The notes below the pieces were generated by a model. That model was not told the DNA's origin. It was given only the letters and a program-made list of their open reading frames with translations, and did no database searches. Below are positions 10,345-18,418 of a stretch of DNA of 64,000 nucleotides, piece after piece. Each line of letters opens with the position of its first letter. The first letter of the stretch is position 1. Position numbers and translations under genes: made by a program. The stretch lies in contig NZ_FOBC01000001.1 in NCBI RefSeq assembly GCF_900109725.1, positions 234,957 to 298,956 on the forward strand. The letters run 5' to 3'. The stretch comes from Halomonas daqiaonensis (GTDB lineage: Bacteria; Pseudomonadota; Gammaproteobacteria; Pseudomonadales; Halomonadaceae).

Positions 10345-10755
10345 TCATAGCTTCGCCTCGACCCGCTCCAGGATCTGGCGGCTGACCTTGCTGACCAGAG
10401 GACGGGCAGCGCGGTTGACGGCCTTCTCCAGCAGCCGGTTGCGGATGGCATAGGTCAGTGTCAGAGCCACTTCGGTGCCCTCTGGTACAGGCCTGAGGCG
10501 ATAGCAGCCCCGGTTGTGCACCCCGTCCAGCGATTCCCAGGCCAGCACCTCCGGCGCTCGCGACTCGGTAATCTCCACATCGAAGGTCCAGTCCATGCCG
10601 ACCGCGTGGACATGCCAGCGATAGCGGTCCTTCCCCAGTGGCTCGATGGCCTGGATCAGGTCGGAGTAATCGGCAAAGTCCTCGACCCGTTCGAGCAGGG
10701 CGAAGACCCGCTCGGGAGGTGCCTTGAGAATCGCGCTGTGTTCGATAGTGGCCAT
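10345..10755 (-). CDS. SRPBCC-family protein (polyketide cyclase/coenzyme Q-binding-like)
   Basis: 136-residue START-like/SRPBCC protein. It shows the usual opening (MATIEHSAILKAPPERVFALLERVEDFADYS), a beta-rich middle (RYRWHVHAVGMDWTFDVEITE) and a long closing amphipathic helix (AVNRAARPLVSKVSRQILERVEAKL) that lines a hydrophobic pocket in this fold. Relatives bind lipids, ubiquinone or other hydrophobic ligands; the ligand here is unknown. Start at ATG 10755 is supported by GGGAG five bases upstream; an upstream in-frame start at 10803 lacks a site. No partner gene lies beside it. Confidence 0.82.
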   Translation of the reverse strand: MATIEHSAILKAPPERVFALLERVEDFADYSDLIQAIEPLGKDRYRWHVHAVGMDWTFDVEITESRAPEVLAWESLDGVHNRGCYRLRPVPEGTEVALTLTYAIRNRLLEKAVNRAARPLVSKVSRQILERVEAKL

Positions 10756-10852
10756 GCCGCTCCCTGTTCGATGATCAATCGATGTCCACAATGTCGCCGG
10801 CAACCCTGGATGTCCAGCCGCCGTCCGGGTCAGCCAAGACTATTGCACATAA

Positions 10853-10990
10853 CTCCGAGGCTAATCTGGGGAAAAGCCTGCGAGGAGGCGCTGTGAACCC
10901 GTCCTTGGGCGCTACCGACGCCATCCGTGGCGTAGGACCTCCTCTTCGGCTTGTCCCCAACGCCTCTCACCGTACGTAACTGCGATAATT
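10853..10990 (+). repeat. Dispersed structured intergenic repeat, family 1, copy 1
   Basis: 138-base copy in plus orientation filling most of the gap between the SRPBCC gene and the 3' end of trhP. It shares GCGAGGAGGCGCTGTGAA, GGCGCTACCGACGCCAT, GGCGTAGGACCTCCTCTTCG and the end AACTGCGATAAT with the other copies. Inner hairpin ACGCCA/TGGCGT, enclosed by GAGGAGG/CCTCCTC. The left part follows the short-form variant (GAGGCTAATC...). It forms an inverted pair with copy 2 on the other side of trhP. Confidence 0.85.
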
Positions 10991-10998
10991 CTGCCGGG

Positions 10999-12414
10999 TC
11001 AGAGATCACGCATCAGCAGCGCGAACTCGATGCGCTCCGGCGCGATGGCTTCACCCGGCACAGGGATGCGTACCACATGGCCCGAACCCGGTGCCGCCCC
11101 CACGGATTCGCCGCGCCGGTTCTCGATATGCTCGAGCACGAAGCGACGGTTGCCGCCGGGCAGCATCAATTCCATGCCGTCGCCCACCTCGAAGCGGTTC
11201 TTGACGTCGATCTGGAGTACACCGCGGTCCGGGTCGTAGCCGGTGACCTCGCCGACGAACTGCTGGTGGACACCCACCGAATTGCCCTGCTCGTAGTTCT
11301 GGTATTCGTCGTGGACGTGACGACGATAGAAGCCCTCCGTATAACCACGGTTGGCCAGGTTGTCGAGTTCGTCCATCAGGCGCATGTCGAAGGGCCGGCC
11401 GGCCACGGCGTCATCGATGGCCCGGCGATAGACCTGGGCAGTACGCGCCACATAGTAGTGGGACTTGGTGCGACCCTCGATCTTCAACGACGTCACACCC
11501 ATCTCGGTGAGCCGCGGCACATGCTGGACGGCACGCAGGTCCTTGGAGTTCATGATATAGGTACCGTGCTCGTCCTCGAACACCGGCATCAGCTCACCGG
11601 GCCGGGAGCGATCCTCGATCAAGGCCGAGAGCTCGTCCTGACCCTCCACGCCGCCGGCGGTAGCGGTACTGGCAACCTCGGCACTGCCGCCGCCGGAGGC
11701 GATAAGCCCTCCCTGACCTTCCGGCGTCCAGATGCCGCTGCCCGCATGCGCGCGGGCGGAGTTGGCCGGCACCAGGTCGCCGGTCTCGTCGTGGGCGGCG
11801 GCCACGGTGTTGTACTTCCAGCGGCAGGCGTTGGTGCAGGTGCCCTGGTTGGGGTCGCGATGGTTGAAGTAGCCTGAGAGCAGGCAGCGCCCGGAGTAGG
11901 CGATACACAGCGCGCCGTGGACGAAGGTCTCGATCTCCAGTTCCGGGCATTCGGCGCGTATCTCGGCGATCTCCGCCAACGACAGCTCACGCGAAAGGAT
12001 GATGCGGCTGATGCCCTGCTGCTGCCAGAACTTCGCCGCGGCCCAGTTGACCACGTTGGATTGCACCGAGAGGTGGATGACCTGGTCCGGCCAGCGCTCG
12101 CGGACCATCATGATCAGGCCCGGGTCGGACATGATCAGCGCATCCGGCCCCGCCTCGATCACTGGCTCCATGTCGCGCAGGTAGGTCTTCAACTTGCTGT
12201 TGTGCGGTGCGATGTTCGAGGCCACATAGAACTGCTTGCCCCGCTCGTGGGCATAGGCGATGCCACGGTGCAGGTTGTCGATCTTGAAGTCGTTGTTGCG
12301 CACGCGCAGCGAGTAGCGCGGCTGGCCGGCATAGACGGCATCCGCCCCGTAGGCGAAGGCATAGCGCATGTTCTTGAACGTCCCCGCCGGGGAGAGCAGT
12401 TCGGGAGCTTTCAT
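10999..12414 (-). CDS. trhP: U32-family tRNA hydroxylation protein TrhP (YegQ)
   Basis: 471-residue member of the U32 'peptidase' family, which in E. coli is needed for prephenate-dependent hydroxylation of uridine 34 in tRNA. The N-terminus (MKAPELLSPAGTFKNMRYAFAYGADAVYAG) and the cysteine set in HGALCIAYSGRCLLSGYFNHRDPN followed by CTNACRW are diagnostic; these Cys residues are expected to bind an Fe-S cluster. After CRWKY there is a Gly/Ala/Ser-rich stretch of about 75 residues that is longer and less regular than I recall in E. coli, before EDEHGTYIMNSKDLRA. No strong ribosome-binding site is visible. Inverted copies of the family 1 repeat lie on both sides. Confidence 0.9.
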   Translation of the reverse strand: MKAPELLSPAGTFKNMRYAFAYGADAVYAGQPRYSLRVRNNDFKIDNLHRGIAYAHERGKQFYVASNIAPHNSKLKTYLRDMEPVIEAGPDALIMSDPGLIMMVRERWPDQVIHLSVQSNVVNWAAAKFWQQQGISRIILSRELSLAEIAEIRAECPELEIETFVHGALCIAYSGRCLLSGYFNHRDPNQGTCTNACRWKYNTVAAAHDETGDLVPANSARAHAGSGIWTPEGQGGLIASGGGSAEVASTATAGGVEGQDELSALIEDRSRPGELMPVFEDEHGTYIMNSKDLRAVQHVPRLTEMGVTSLKIEGRTKSHYYVARTAQVYRRAIDDAVAGRPFDMRLMDELDNLANRGYTEGFYRRHVHDEYQNYEQGNSVGVHQQFVGEVTGYDPDRGVLQIDVKNRFEVGDGMELMLPGGNRRFVLEHIENRRGESVGAAPGSGHVVRIPVPGEAIAPERIEFALLMRDL

Positions 12415-12526
12415 CTGGGGTCACCGTTGTCAGGACGATGGCGCGCAGCGGCGCAGGGTGTGAAGGGAGCAGGAGTATAACAGCGCCGAGCGCCTGGCGC
12501 CGAGCTGTCAAATGTTTTCGCCAGGG

Positions 12527-12665
12527 CTATCGCAGTTAGGCACAACGAGAGACGCCGGGGACAAGCCGAAGAGGAGGTCCTACGCCATGGAGGGCGTCGG
12601 TAGCGCCCAAGGATGGGTTTTAAAGCGCCTCCTCGTAGGCTTATCGCCGGATCAGCCTCGAGCAG
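12527..12665 (-). repeat. Dispersed structured intergenic repeat, family 1, copy 2
   Basis: 139-base copy in minus orientation inside the 342-base divergent gap between trhP and the YkgJ-family gene. It begins ATCGCAGTTAGGC (reading plus strand) and ends at GCCTCGAGC. The inner hairpin reads ACGCC/GGCGT and is flanked by GAGGAGG/CCTCCTC. Nothing else recognisable lies in the gap, so promoters for both flanking genes must lie in or beside this element. Confidence 0.85.
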
Positions 12666-12756
12666 ATAGATCTATGTGCAAGAGCCCTGGTGTTTTCGCG
12701 ACGAGGCGGCATCACGTAGACTGTGCCTTTTCGAATCTTCCGCCCAGGGCAACGCC

Positions 12757-13011
12757 ATGACAGACGCCTGCCGTCCCGGATGCGGCGCCTGCTGTATCGC
12801 TCCCTCGATCAGCTCGCCGATTCCGGGCATGCCTGACGGTAAACCGGCGGGCATGCGCTGCATACAGCTCGATGATGCCAATCTCTGCCGGCTGTTCGGT
12901 GATCCGCGCCGTCCCGGAGTGTGCACGCGCTTCGATTACGACCCCGAGCTGTGCGGCGAGCGGCGCGAAGAGGCGCTCAGGCGCATTGAGGCCTTGGAGT
13001 TGGCCACCTGA
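12757..13011 (+). CDS. YkgJ-family cysteine cluster protein, 84 aa
   Basis: Small cytosolic protein with the YkgJ/UPF0153 cysteine pattern: CRPGCGACC near the N-terminus, GMRCIQLDDANLCRLFG in the middle and PGVCTRF near the end, six or more Cys likely chelating Zn or Fe. The length is typical of the shorter family members. The start at ATG 12757 places the cysteine cluster at residue 5 as in relatives; an earlier in-frame ATG at 12676 adds unrelated sequence. It is followed immediately by a strong hairpin. Function unknown. Confidence 0.85.
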   Translation: MTDACRPGCGACCIAPSISSPIPGMPDGKPAGMRCIQLDDANLCRLFGDPRRPGVCTRFDYDPELCGERREEALRRIEALELAT

Positions 13012-13025
13012 CGCCCTCGCCTCCC

Positions 13026-13063
13026 GACGTTAACGGCGCCCTCCAGGGGGCGCCGTTAACGTC
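13026..13063. terminator. Strong hairpin between convergent genes
   Basis: Perfect 15-base arms (13026-13040 and 13049-13063, GACGTTAACGGCGCC and its complement) around an 8-base loop, 15 bases after the YkgJ stop and 21 bases before the end of the large regulator on the other strand. No T run follows, so it would work as a weak or factor-assisted terminator, or as a transcript stabiliser, for both genes. Confidence 0.65.
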
Positions 13064-13084
13064 AGCGAATTGCGTATCCGAATC

Positions 13085-16000
13085 TCAGGAGGAGAGATCC
13101 GCGGCACGGGGCAGCCGCCGGTCCAGCAGGGTTCGCCAGCGCATCAGGACCGGCGCATCGCTGTGGCTCACCTCGTCCAGCAAGGTTCGAAACTCCTCCC
13201 GAGACACCTCATCACAGGGATCGATGAGCATCAGCCAGAGCTCCAGGGCGGCGAGCTGCTGGTGGAGGTTGCCATCCTCCCGTGCCTGCACCAGTGCCTG
13301 CTCGGCGAGGTTCCTGACCTCCTCGTGGGAGTGCCCCAGGCGCTGCCGGACGCTTGCCAGATGCACGGCCAGTTCCGGGACGAACAGGGTGGTGCGCTCA
13401 CGGGCGATCATCAGGCACTGGTCGAGGTAGTCCTCGGCACGGGAAAGCTCTCCCAGGGCCAGACAGGCATCCACGTACCACAGCGCCGGACGCTGGTAAG
13501 GGTCTCGCCCGGTAACCTCGGCCAGCTCCTCCTGGGCCGACTCGATCTGGGCCAGTCCGTCACGGTCACCGGCCAGGGCCCGCTGCCATCCCAGCACGAT
13601 GCGCGAGGCCACCTGCCAGAGATGCAGGTCGGGGGTGCCGGTCAGCTCGAACGCCCGTTCGGCCCGCATGGTGGCCAGGTGCACATGGCCCAGTTGGCGA
13701 TAGAGGGCTGCGGCATACATCAGCGCCATCGCCAGGCTGCCGGGGTGGCCGATGCGTTCGGCCAGCCGGATGGCCGATTCCACCTGACGCTCGGCACGCC
13801 GGTAGTCGCCCCGCAGACAGAGTGTCCAGCCCTGGAAGCAGGCGGCCGCGACCTGGGGATGGTCGGAGAACGGCAACCACTCGATCATCATCGGGACATT
13901 GAGCGGGTCGATCTCCTCCAGATGGTCATAGGCCTGGGAGATGCGTCCGGCCCAGTATTCGCAGCTGGCGCGTGCGTAGTCGGCCAGGCGCTGGTAGCGG
14001 GGATCTTCTAGACGAGCGGCGAGGCCTGCCAGGCGCGAGGCCAGCGAGAAGGCATCGGCATGGGCATGGCGCTGGCTGCAGCCCACCCAGAGGCCCCACT
14101 GGACCAGGAAGGCCTGCTCCAGATCTCCGCCCTCGTCCAGACCGGCCTCTTCCTGGGCGAGAAGTTCCCGGGCCCGCACAAAGCTCTCGTGGGCGGTAGG
14201 CGAGCCGTGTCCCTCCAGGGTGAAGGCGGCCTGACCGCGCACGGTGAGCAGGCTGATCTCGCGCTCGGCCTGACCCTCGACATGGCGCAGGCTGGCCAGA
14301 CCGAAGTCGGCCATCTTCAGCGCCGTGCGGTTGGCGCTGACCTTGAGGGCCTCACGGGCAGCCAGCTCGAAGTAGCGTGCACCACGAGCATAGTGGCCGC
14401 TGCGCCGCAGGTGGGTGGCGAAGTCGCCGGGATGGCGACTGATCCACATGGGAAAGCGCTCCTCGATCAGGCTGACCACCTGACGGTGGATGCTGACGCG
14501 CACGTCCCGGGGGCAGGAGAGATAGGCGGCTTCCTGCAGCAACTGGTGGGTGAACTGATATTCGCGCTCGCCCTCCTCGCCCTCGGCCGGCTCGATGATC
14601 TCAAGCCGTCGCATCTGTTCCAGCGCCGGTGCCAGGCGGCTCATCTCCCAGCCACTGCATTCGGCCAGGAAGTCGAGACGAAAGCGGCGTCCGAGCACGG
14701 CCGCCACGTGGGCCACCTCGCGGTCGCTGTCGAGCTGGTCGATGCGGCTGGCCAGCAGCCCCAGCAGGCCACGGGGCAGCTCGTCGAGCTGAACGCTGCG
14801 CCCTTCTCGGCGATCCATGTCCACCCGCCGGCAGATCTCCTGAAGGTAGAGCGGAACGCCATCGCAGCGCTCGATGATCTGGCCGCGCAGCCGTGGGCTC
14901 AAGTGGATGCGGTAGCGACGCGCCAATTGGGAGAGCAGACGCGAGGACTGCATGGCGTCCAGCCGGCCCAAGGAAATCTGCTGGTCCCAGTGCAGCTTTG
15001 CCGGCAACGCTTCTCGACCGTGGTGGCTGGCCACCAGCAGGAAGGGAGTGTTGATCGGCAGCCGCGCCTGAAGCCCTGCCAGCACCTTGAAGGAGGGCTC
15101 GTCGAGCCACTGCAGGTCGTCGATCATCAACACCAGGGTACGCTCGCGGGACAGTTCGCGGATCAGGCGATGGACCAGCCCCACGACCAGCTCGACGGCC
15201 TCACCGCTCTGGGCCAGAACCGCCATCTCGCGGGGCTCGAGCACACCGAGCGCCTCCTCCAGCAACAGGCGGTGATCGGCATTGGGGGCCACGGCATCAT
15301 CGCCGGCCAGAAGCTCCGACAGCGCCTCAGAATCGATGCGCCCCCCGAAGTGCCAGCGCAGCAGCTGTCGCGCCACCCCATAGGGCTCCTGGACGGAGAG
15401 TCGGGTAGTGGGCTGCCAGCAGATCGCCGCCTCGCGACTCTGCTCGAGCTGGCGAAAGCCCACCAGCAGCGCCGACTTGCCGAGTCCCGACGGCCCCCGC
15501 ACCAGCACGCTCTGCCGCAGGCCGATGCCGGCCCGAGCGAGGGCATCACGCAGGGTGCGTAGGGACCCCTCGCGACCCACCAGGCTGGGCGGAGGCGCCT
15601 CGCGCCCACCCTCGTTCGTGCCGAGGACGAGCGCCCGCAGGCGCACGCGCCCGTCGCTGGCCACCAGCCGAGTGGAGAGCCTCGGCTGAAGGTCGAGGGC
15701 CGGCGGCATATGCTGGCTGGCGTCCTGGGAAATGACCAGCTCGCTGCCTTCGGCGGCGCTCATCAGGTCGAGGGAGCCCTGGGTCACCTGACCGAGCGGG
15801 TCGACCAGGTGGCGTTCGGGCAGGTAGACCACCCGGCCACTGTCCAGGCCGGCGGCCAGCTCGATGCGCGGTGGTTCGCCCTCTCCGCTCCAGTGGCGAA
15901 GAGACTCCTCGGGCAATACGCGTCGACAGTGCTCGTAGAGCGCCACCAGCTCGGCCAGCTGATGCGCCGGGCCATGGGTACCGAAGCAGGCCAGGCCCAG

Positions 16001-17008
16001 GCCGCCCGTCGCCCCCGGCAGCCAGAAGCCCCCGAGGTGGTGACACTGCTGCTCGAGCCAACGCATCAGCTCGACCTGCAGCGCCAGGCAGGCACAGGCA
16101 TCGGCGCGTGCCGATAGGTCAGCCTTGAGCCGCAGGCGAATGGCCATCACCGAGAGCTGGCGCTGTTCGATCTCATCCTCGCGCAGGGGCGCACTGTCCA
16201 TGGCCAGAGTGCGTGAGAAGGCGCCGTTGGGGCCGAGGTGTACCCCTTCGGTCTGGACATCGGACCAGAAGCGGGCCAATTGCAGAAAGGAGGGCTCCGG
16301 CTGCTGGCCGGAGAGCGCCAGCAGCTGCAGATAGGCGTTGTACTGCTCGTGGGCGGCGGCCAGTTGGCCCTGCTCGGCCAGCTGGCGCACCAGGCGTTCA
16401 TGGAAGGGGCCATAGCCGGAAAATCGGCTGACCAGTGACTCCAGTACACCGCCCGGCAGCGGTTCCTGACGCTCCAGGACACTCTCGGCGAAACGGATCA
16501 CCCGCTGGCGCCACTCGTTGCGCACCTGCACCAGCCAACGCTGGTACTCGGCACAGCTGGCGATATGCAGCTCCTCGGCGAGATCGCCTCGGTAGCAGGC
16601 CAGCACCGACTCCAGCGTGGCCACGTCGACGGGTCCCTCCAGCAGGGCCTGCAGTCGGTGCATGTCGAAGTGCCAGCTCTCCGGAAGACGAAAGGCAATG
16701 GTCTGACGAGACACCGACAGCACGCGTTCGGCTTCGTCACCCAGTGACTGACGCAGGCAGTGCAGGGCATGGCGCAGGTTGGTGCGCCCCGACGACAGGC
16801 CCTGATCGGGCCACAGCAGTTCGGCCAGGGTGGCGCGGCTGACCGGCTGGTCGTGGAGCAACAGGTAGACCAGCAGCGCCTTGACCTTGTCGTAACTGAA
16901 CTGGGTCAGGACATCATCGCCCAGACTCAGTGAAAAGTGGCCGAAGAGCGCCAGGTGGTCCCGCTCGTTGTCGTGTACGTCGTCGGCAGCATCCCGCATG
17001 GTGATCAT
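13085..17008 (-). CDS. Large SARP/AAA-type regulator with degenerate nucleotidyl-cyclase-like domain
   Basis: 1307-residue multidomain signalling protein. Order: winged-helix DNA-binding domain of the SARP/OmpR type (about 18-110; KVKALLVYLLLHDQPVSRATLAELLWPD, then NLRHALHCLRQSLG); a BTAD helical domain (about 115-265); a segment at about 281-462 resembling a class III nucleotidyl cyclase (RQLSVMAIRL, GLGLACFG, ELAAGLDSGRVVY, SELVISQDA) but apparently without the metal-binding Asp; a STAND/AAA ATPase module with Walker A GPSGLGKSALL near 508 and Walker B LVLMIDDLQW near 622; and a long TPR-like C-terminus. No membrane segments. ATG 17008 has AGGA immediately before it; the third ATG-frame codon at 16999 has the same AGGA at good spacing and may be the true start. 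It lies 24 bases after miaE in the same direction. The signal it senses is unknown. Confidence 0.8.
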   Translation of the reverse strand: MITMRDAADDVHDNERDHLALFGHFSLSLGDDVLTQFSYDKVKALLVYLLLHDQPVSRATLAELLWPDQGLSSGRTNLRHALHCLRQSLGDEAERVLSVSRQTIAFRLPESWHFDMHRLQALLEGPVDVATLESVLACYRGDLAEELHIASCAEYQRWLVQVRNEWRQRVIRFAESVLERQEPLPGGVLESLVSRFSGYGPFHERLVRQLAEQGQLAAAHEQYNAYLQLLALSGQQPEPSFLQLARFWSDVQTEGVHLGPNGAFSRTLAMDSAPLREDEIEQRQLSVMAIRLRLKADLSARADACACLALQVELMRWLEQQCHHLGGFWLPGATGGLGLACFGTHGPAHQLAELVALYEHCRRVLPEESLRHWSGEGEPPRIELAAGLDSGRVVYLPERHLVDPLGQVTQGSLDLMSAAEGSELVISQDASQHMPPALDLQPRLSTRLVASDGRVRLRALVLGTNEGGREAPPPSLVGREGSLRTLRDALARAGIGLRQSVLVRGPSGLGKSALLVGFRQLEQSREAAICWQPTTRLSVQEPYGVARQLLRWHFGGRIDSEALSELLAGDDAVAPNADHRLLLEEALGVLEPREMAVLAQSGEAVELVVGLVHRLIRELSRERTLVLMIDDLQWLDEPSFKVLAGLQARLPINTPFLLVASHHGREALPAKLHWDQQISLGRLDAMQSSRLLSQLARRYRIHLSPRLRGQIIERCDGVPLYLQEICRRVDMDRREGRSVQLDELPRGLLGLLASRIDQLDSDREVAHVAAVLGRRFRLDFLAECSGWEMSRLAPALEQMRRLEIIEPAEGEEGEREYQFTHQLLQEAAYLSCPRDVRVSIHRQVVSLIEERFPMWISRHPGDFATHLRRSGHYARGARYFELAAREALKVSANRTALKMADFGLASLRHVEGQAEREISLLTVRGQAAFTLEGHGSPTAHESFVRARELLAQEEAGLDEGGDLEQAFLVQWGLWVGCSQRHAHADAFSLASRLAGLAARLEDPRYQRLADYARASCEYWAGRISQAYDHLEEIDPLNVPMMIEWLPFSDHPQVAAACFQGWTLCLRGDYRRAERQVESAIRLAERIGHPGSLAMALMYAAALYRQLGHVHLATMRAERAFELTGTPDLHLWQVASRIVLGWQRALAGDRDGLAQIESAQEELAEVTGRDPYQRPALWYVDACLALGELSRAEDYLDQCLMIARERTTLFVPELAVHLASVRQRLGHSHEEVRNLAEQALVQAREDGNLHQQLAALELWLMLIDPCDEVSREEFRTLLDEVSHSDAPVLMRWRTLLDRRLPRAADLSS

Positions 17009-17032
17009 TCCTGCATGGCGGAAGTGATGGCC

Positions 17033-17677
17033 TCAGGCCGGCACGCCGCTGTGAAAACGAAAGGCCGTGTCCGGCATGGTGACCAGCTCGGCCTCGCGAT
17101 CGGAGAAGAAGGCGATACGCGCATCGATGGGGGCCGGGGCCAGGCGGCGCGCCAGCATCAGATAATCCTCGAAATGGCGACCTTCCGACTTAACCAGACT
17201 GCGATAGAACTTGGCAAGTTCATCATCCAGATGCGGAATCAGGCGGGCAAAGCGCTCGCAGCTGCGCGCCTCGATCAGCGCCCCGATGATTAGGATATCC
17301 ACCAGGCGCTCCGGCTCCTGACCCCGCACGTGGCGTCGCAGCCCCTCGGCATAGCGCGAGGCACTGATAGGGCGATAGACGATACCCCGCGCCTCCATCA
17401 GCTTGACGACCTGCTCGAAGTGCAGCAACTCCTCCCTGGCCAGCTGCGACATCTTGGCCAGTAGCAGCGGCTGGTCCACATAGCGGTAGAGCAGGCTCAT
17501 GGCCGTGGAGGCCGCCTTCTTCTCGCACTGGGCGTGGTCGATCAGCAACAGCTCGGGATTGGCCAGTGCCCAGGCCACCCAAGCATCCGGCGTAGCACAG
17601 GGCAGGAATGCCAGCAGCTCGGCAGGCAGCAGGTCCCGGCAATCGGTCGTCTTGAGGGTCGGCATCGGGGGCATCAT
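17033..17677 (-). CDS. miaE: tRNA-(ms2io6A) hydroxylase MiaE
   Basis: 214-residue non-haem diiron monooxygenase that hydroxylates the isopentenyl side chain of ms2i6A37 in tRNA. Ferritin-like diiron ligands are visible in four helices: the Glu of HAQCEKKAA, EELLHFEQV, the Glu of LIEARSCERF, and SEGRHFEDY. Length is close to the Salmonella enzyme. The start overlaps the upstream DUF1289 stop (ATGA), and the stop is 24 bases before the large regulator, so the three genes read as one operon. Two adjacent ATGs (17677, 17674) are possible starts. The substrate-forming genes miaA and miaB are not in the window. Confidence 0.93.
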   Translation of the reverse strand: MMPPMPTLKTTDCRDLLPAELLAFLPCATPDAWVAWALANPELLLIDHAQCEKKAASTAMSLLYRYVDQPLLLAKMSQLAREELLHFEQVVKLMEARGIVYRPISASRYAEGLRRHVRGQEPERLVDILIIGALIEARSCERFARLIPHLDDELAKFYRSLVKSEGRHFEDYLMLARRLAPAPIDARIAFFSDREAELVTMPDTAFRFHSGVPA

Positions 17678-18129
17678 GGGTCCAGTGTCGGCAGGTCAAG
17701 GGGGGCGGGGAGCACTGCCTGTCGCCGCTCGGCGGCGGCCAGCAGGTCGGCGGTGATGCGCCCATGGAGCGTTGTGACGTCCCCTTCGTCGCGACCGGCC
17801 AGCCCGTAGCGCGACAGGTCGCGAATGCGGCCACGCCCCACCCGCAACAGCTCCACGGCGCGGGACAGCGGCGGTTGCGCATCCCGATAGCGGATACGGT
17901 GGCGGCGCAGCTGGGCCTCCAGGCTGTCGGGGTCCACGACCACCAGGTAGCGACCGGCAACCTCGGCCCGCAACCGGTCCAGCTCGACCATGCAGCGGTG
18001 TCGCTGCTCGCCGGACAGGGCCGGCCAGTCGCGGATCTCGCTGTCGATGCGCTGACAGCCACGGCACACGCGGTCGCCCAGGGTGGTCGAACAGAGGCCG
18101 ACACACGGCGAGGTGATGCGCTCTCTCAT
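17674..18129 (-). CDS. DUF1289 domain protein, 151 aa
   Basis: The N-terminal 50 residues carry the DUF1289 cysteine motif (SPCVGLCSTTLGDRVCRGCQRI), a small probable metal-binding module. The rest is a charged helical extension (MVELDRLRAEVAGRYLVVVD...) not found in the minimal 60-80 residue family members. ATG 18129 is preceded by GGGAGG at good spacing and puts the cysteine motif at the usual distance from the N-terminus; a longer frame from 18237 adds residues with no similarity. First gene of the operon with miaE and the large regulator. A TTGACGTTAACGTGCG sequence lies about 10 bases upstream. Function unknown. Confidence 0.78.
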   Translation of the reverse strand: MRERITSPCVGLCSTTLGDRVCRGCQRIDSEIRDWPALSGEQRHRCMVELDRLRAEVAGRYLVVVDPDSLEAQLRRHRIRYRDAQPPLSRAVELLRVGRGRIRDLSRYGLAGRDEGDVTTLHGRITADLLAAAERRQAVLPAPLDLPTLDP

Positions 18130-18418
18130 GCCCCTCCCGTTGACGTTAACGTGCGTTGATAGAGCGTCATGGTAACGCGGGGAATGCCGAGGTGGCATCC
18201 CGAGTTGCCGCCGACCAAAGTTCAAGGCCGGGATCACGGGCCAACCTTAACATTGTCGACAGTTTCCTCTATGATCGCGGCACCGCTGACACCCTGGTAA
18301 CAAGAAAAGGTCTGCCAGACGTTTTCCGCGCCGAAGCGTGCCTGTCATCGATGCTCGACTCGTCGAAGCGTGACAAGGTCTGCCGGTTTCGGCCACCACC
18401 ACCGATGAGGGCCCCAAC

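Noticed and set aside
12512..12760. 82-codon frame between trhP and the YkgJ-family gene
   Set aside because: It lies almost wholly inside a family 1 repeat and has no protein-like features.
18136..18155. TTGACGTTAACGTGCG as a second LiuR site upstream of the DUF1289-miaE operon
   Set aside because: Four of 16 positions differ from the LiuR palindrome on one side, and the downstream genes have no link to branched-chain degradation.
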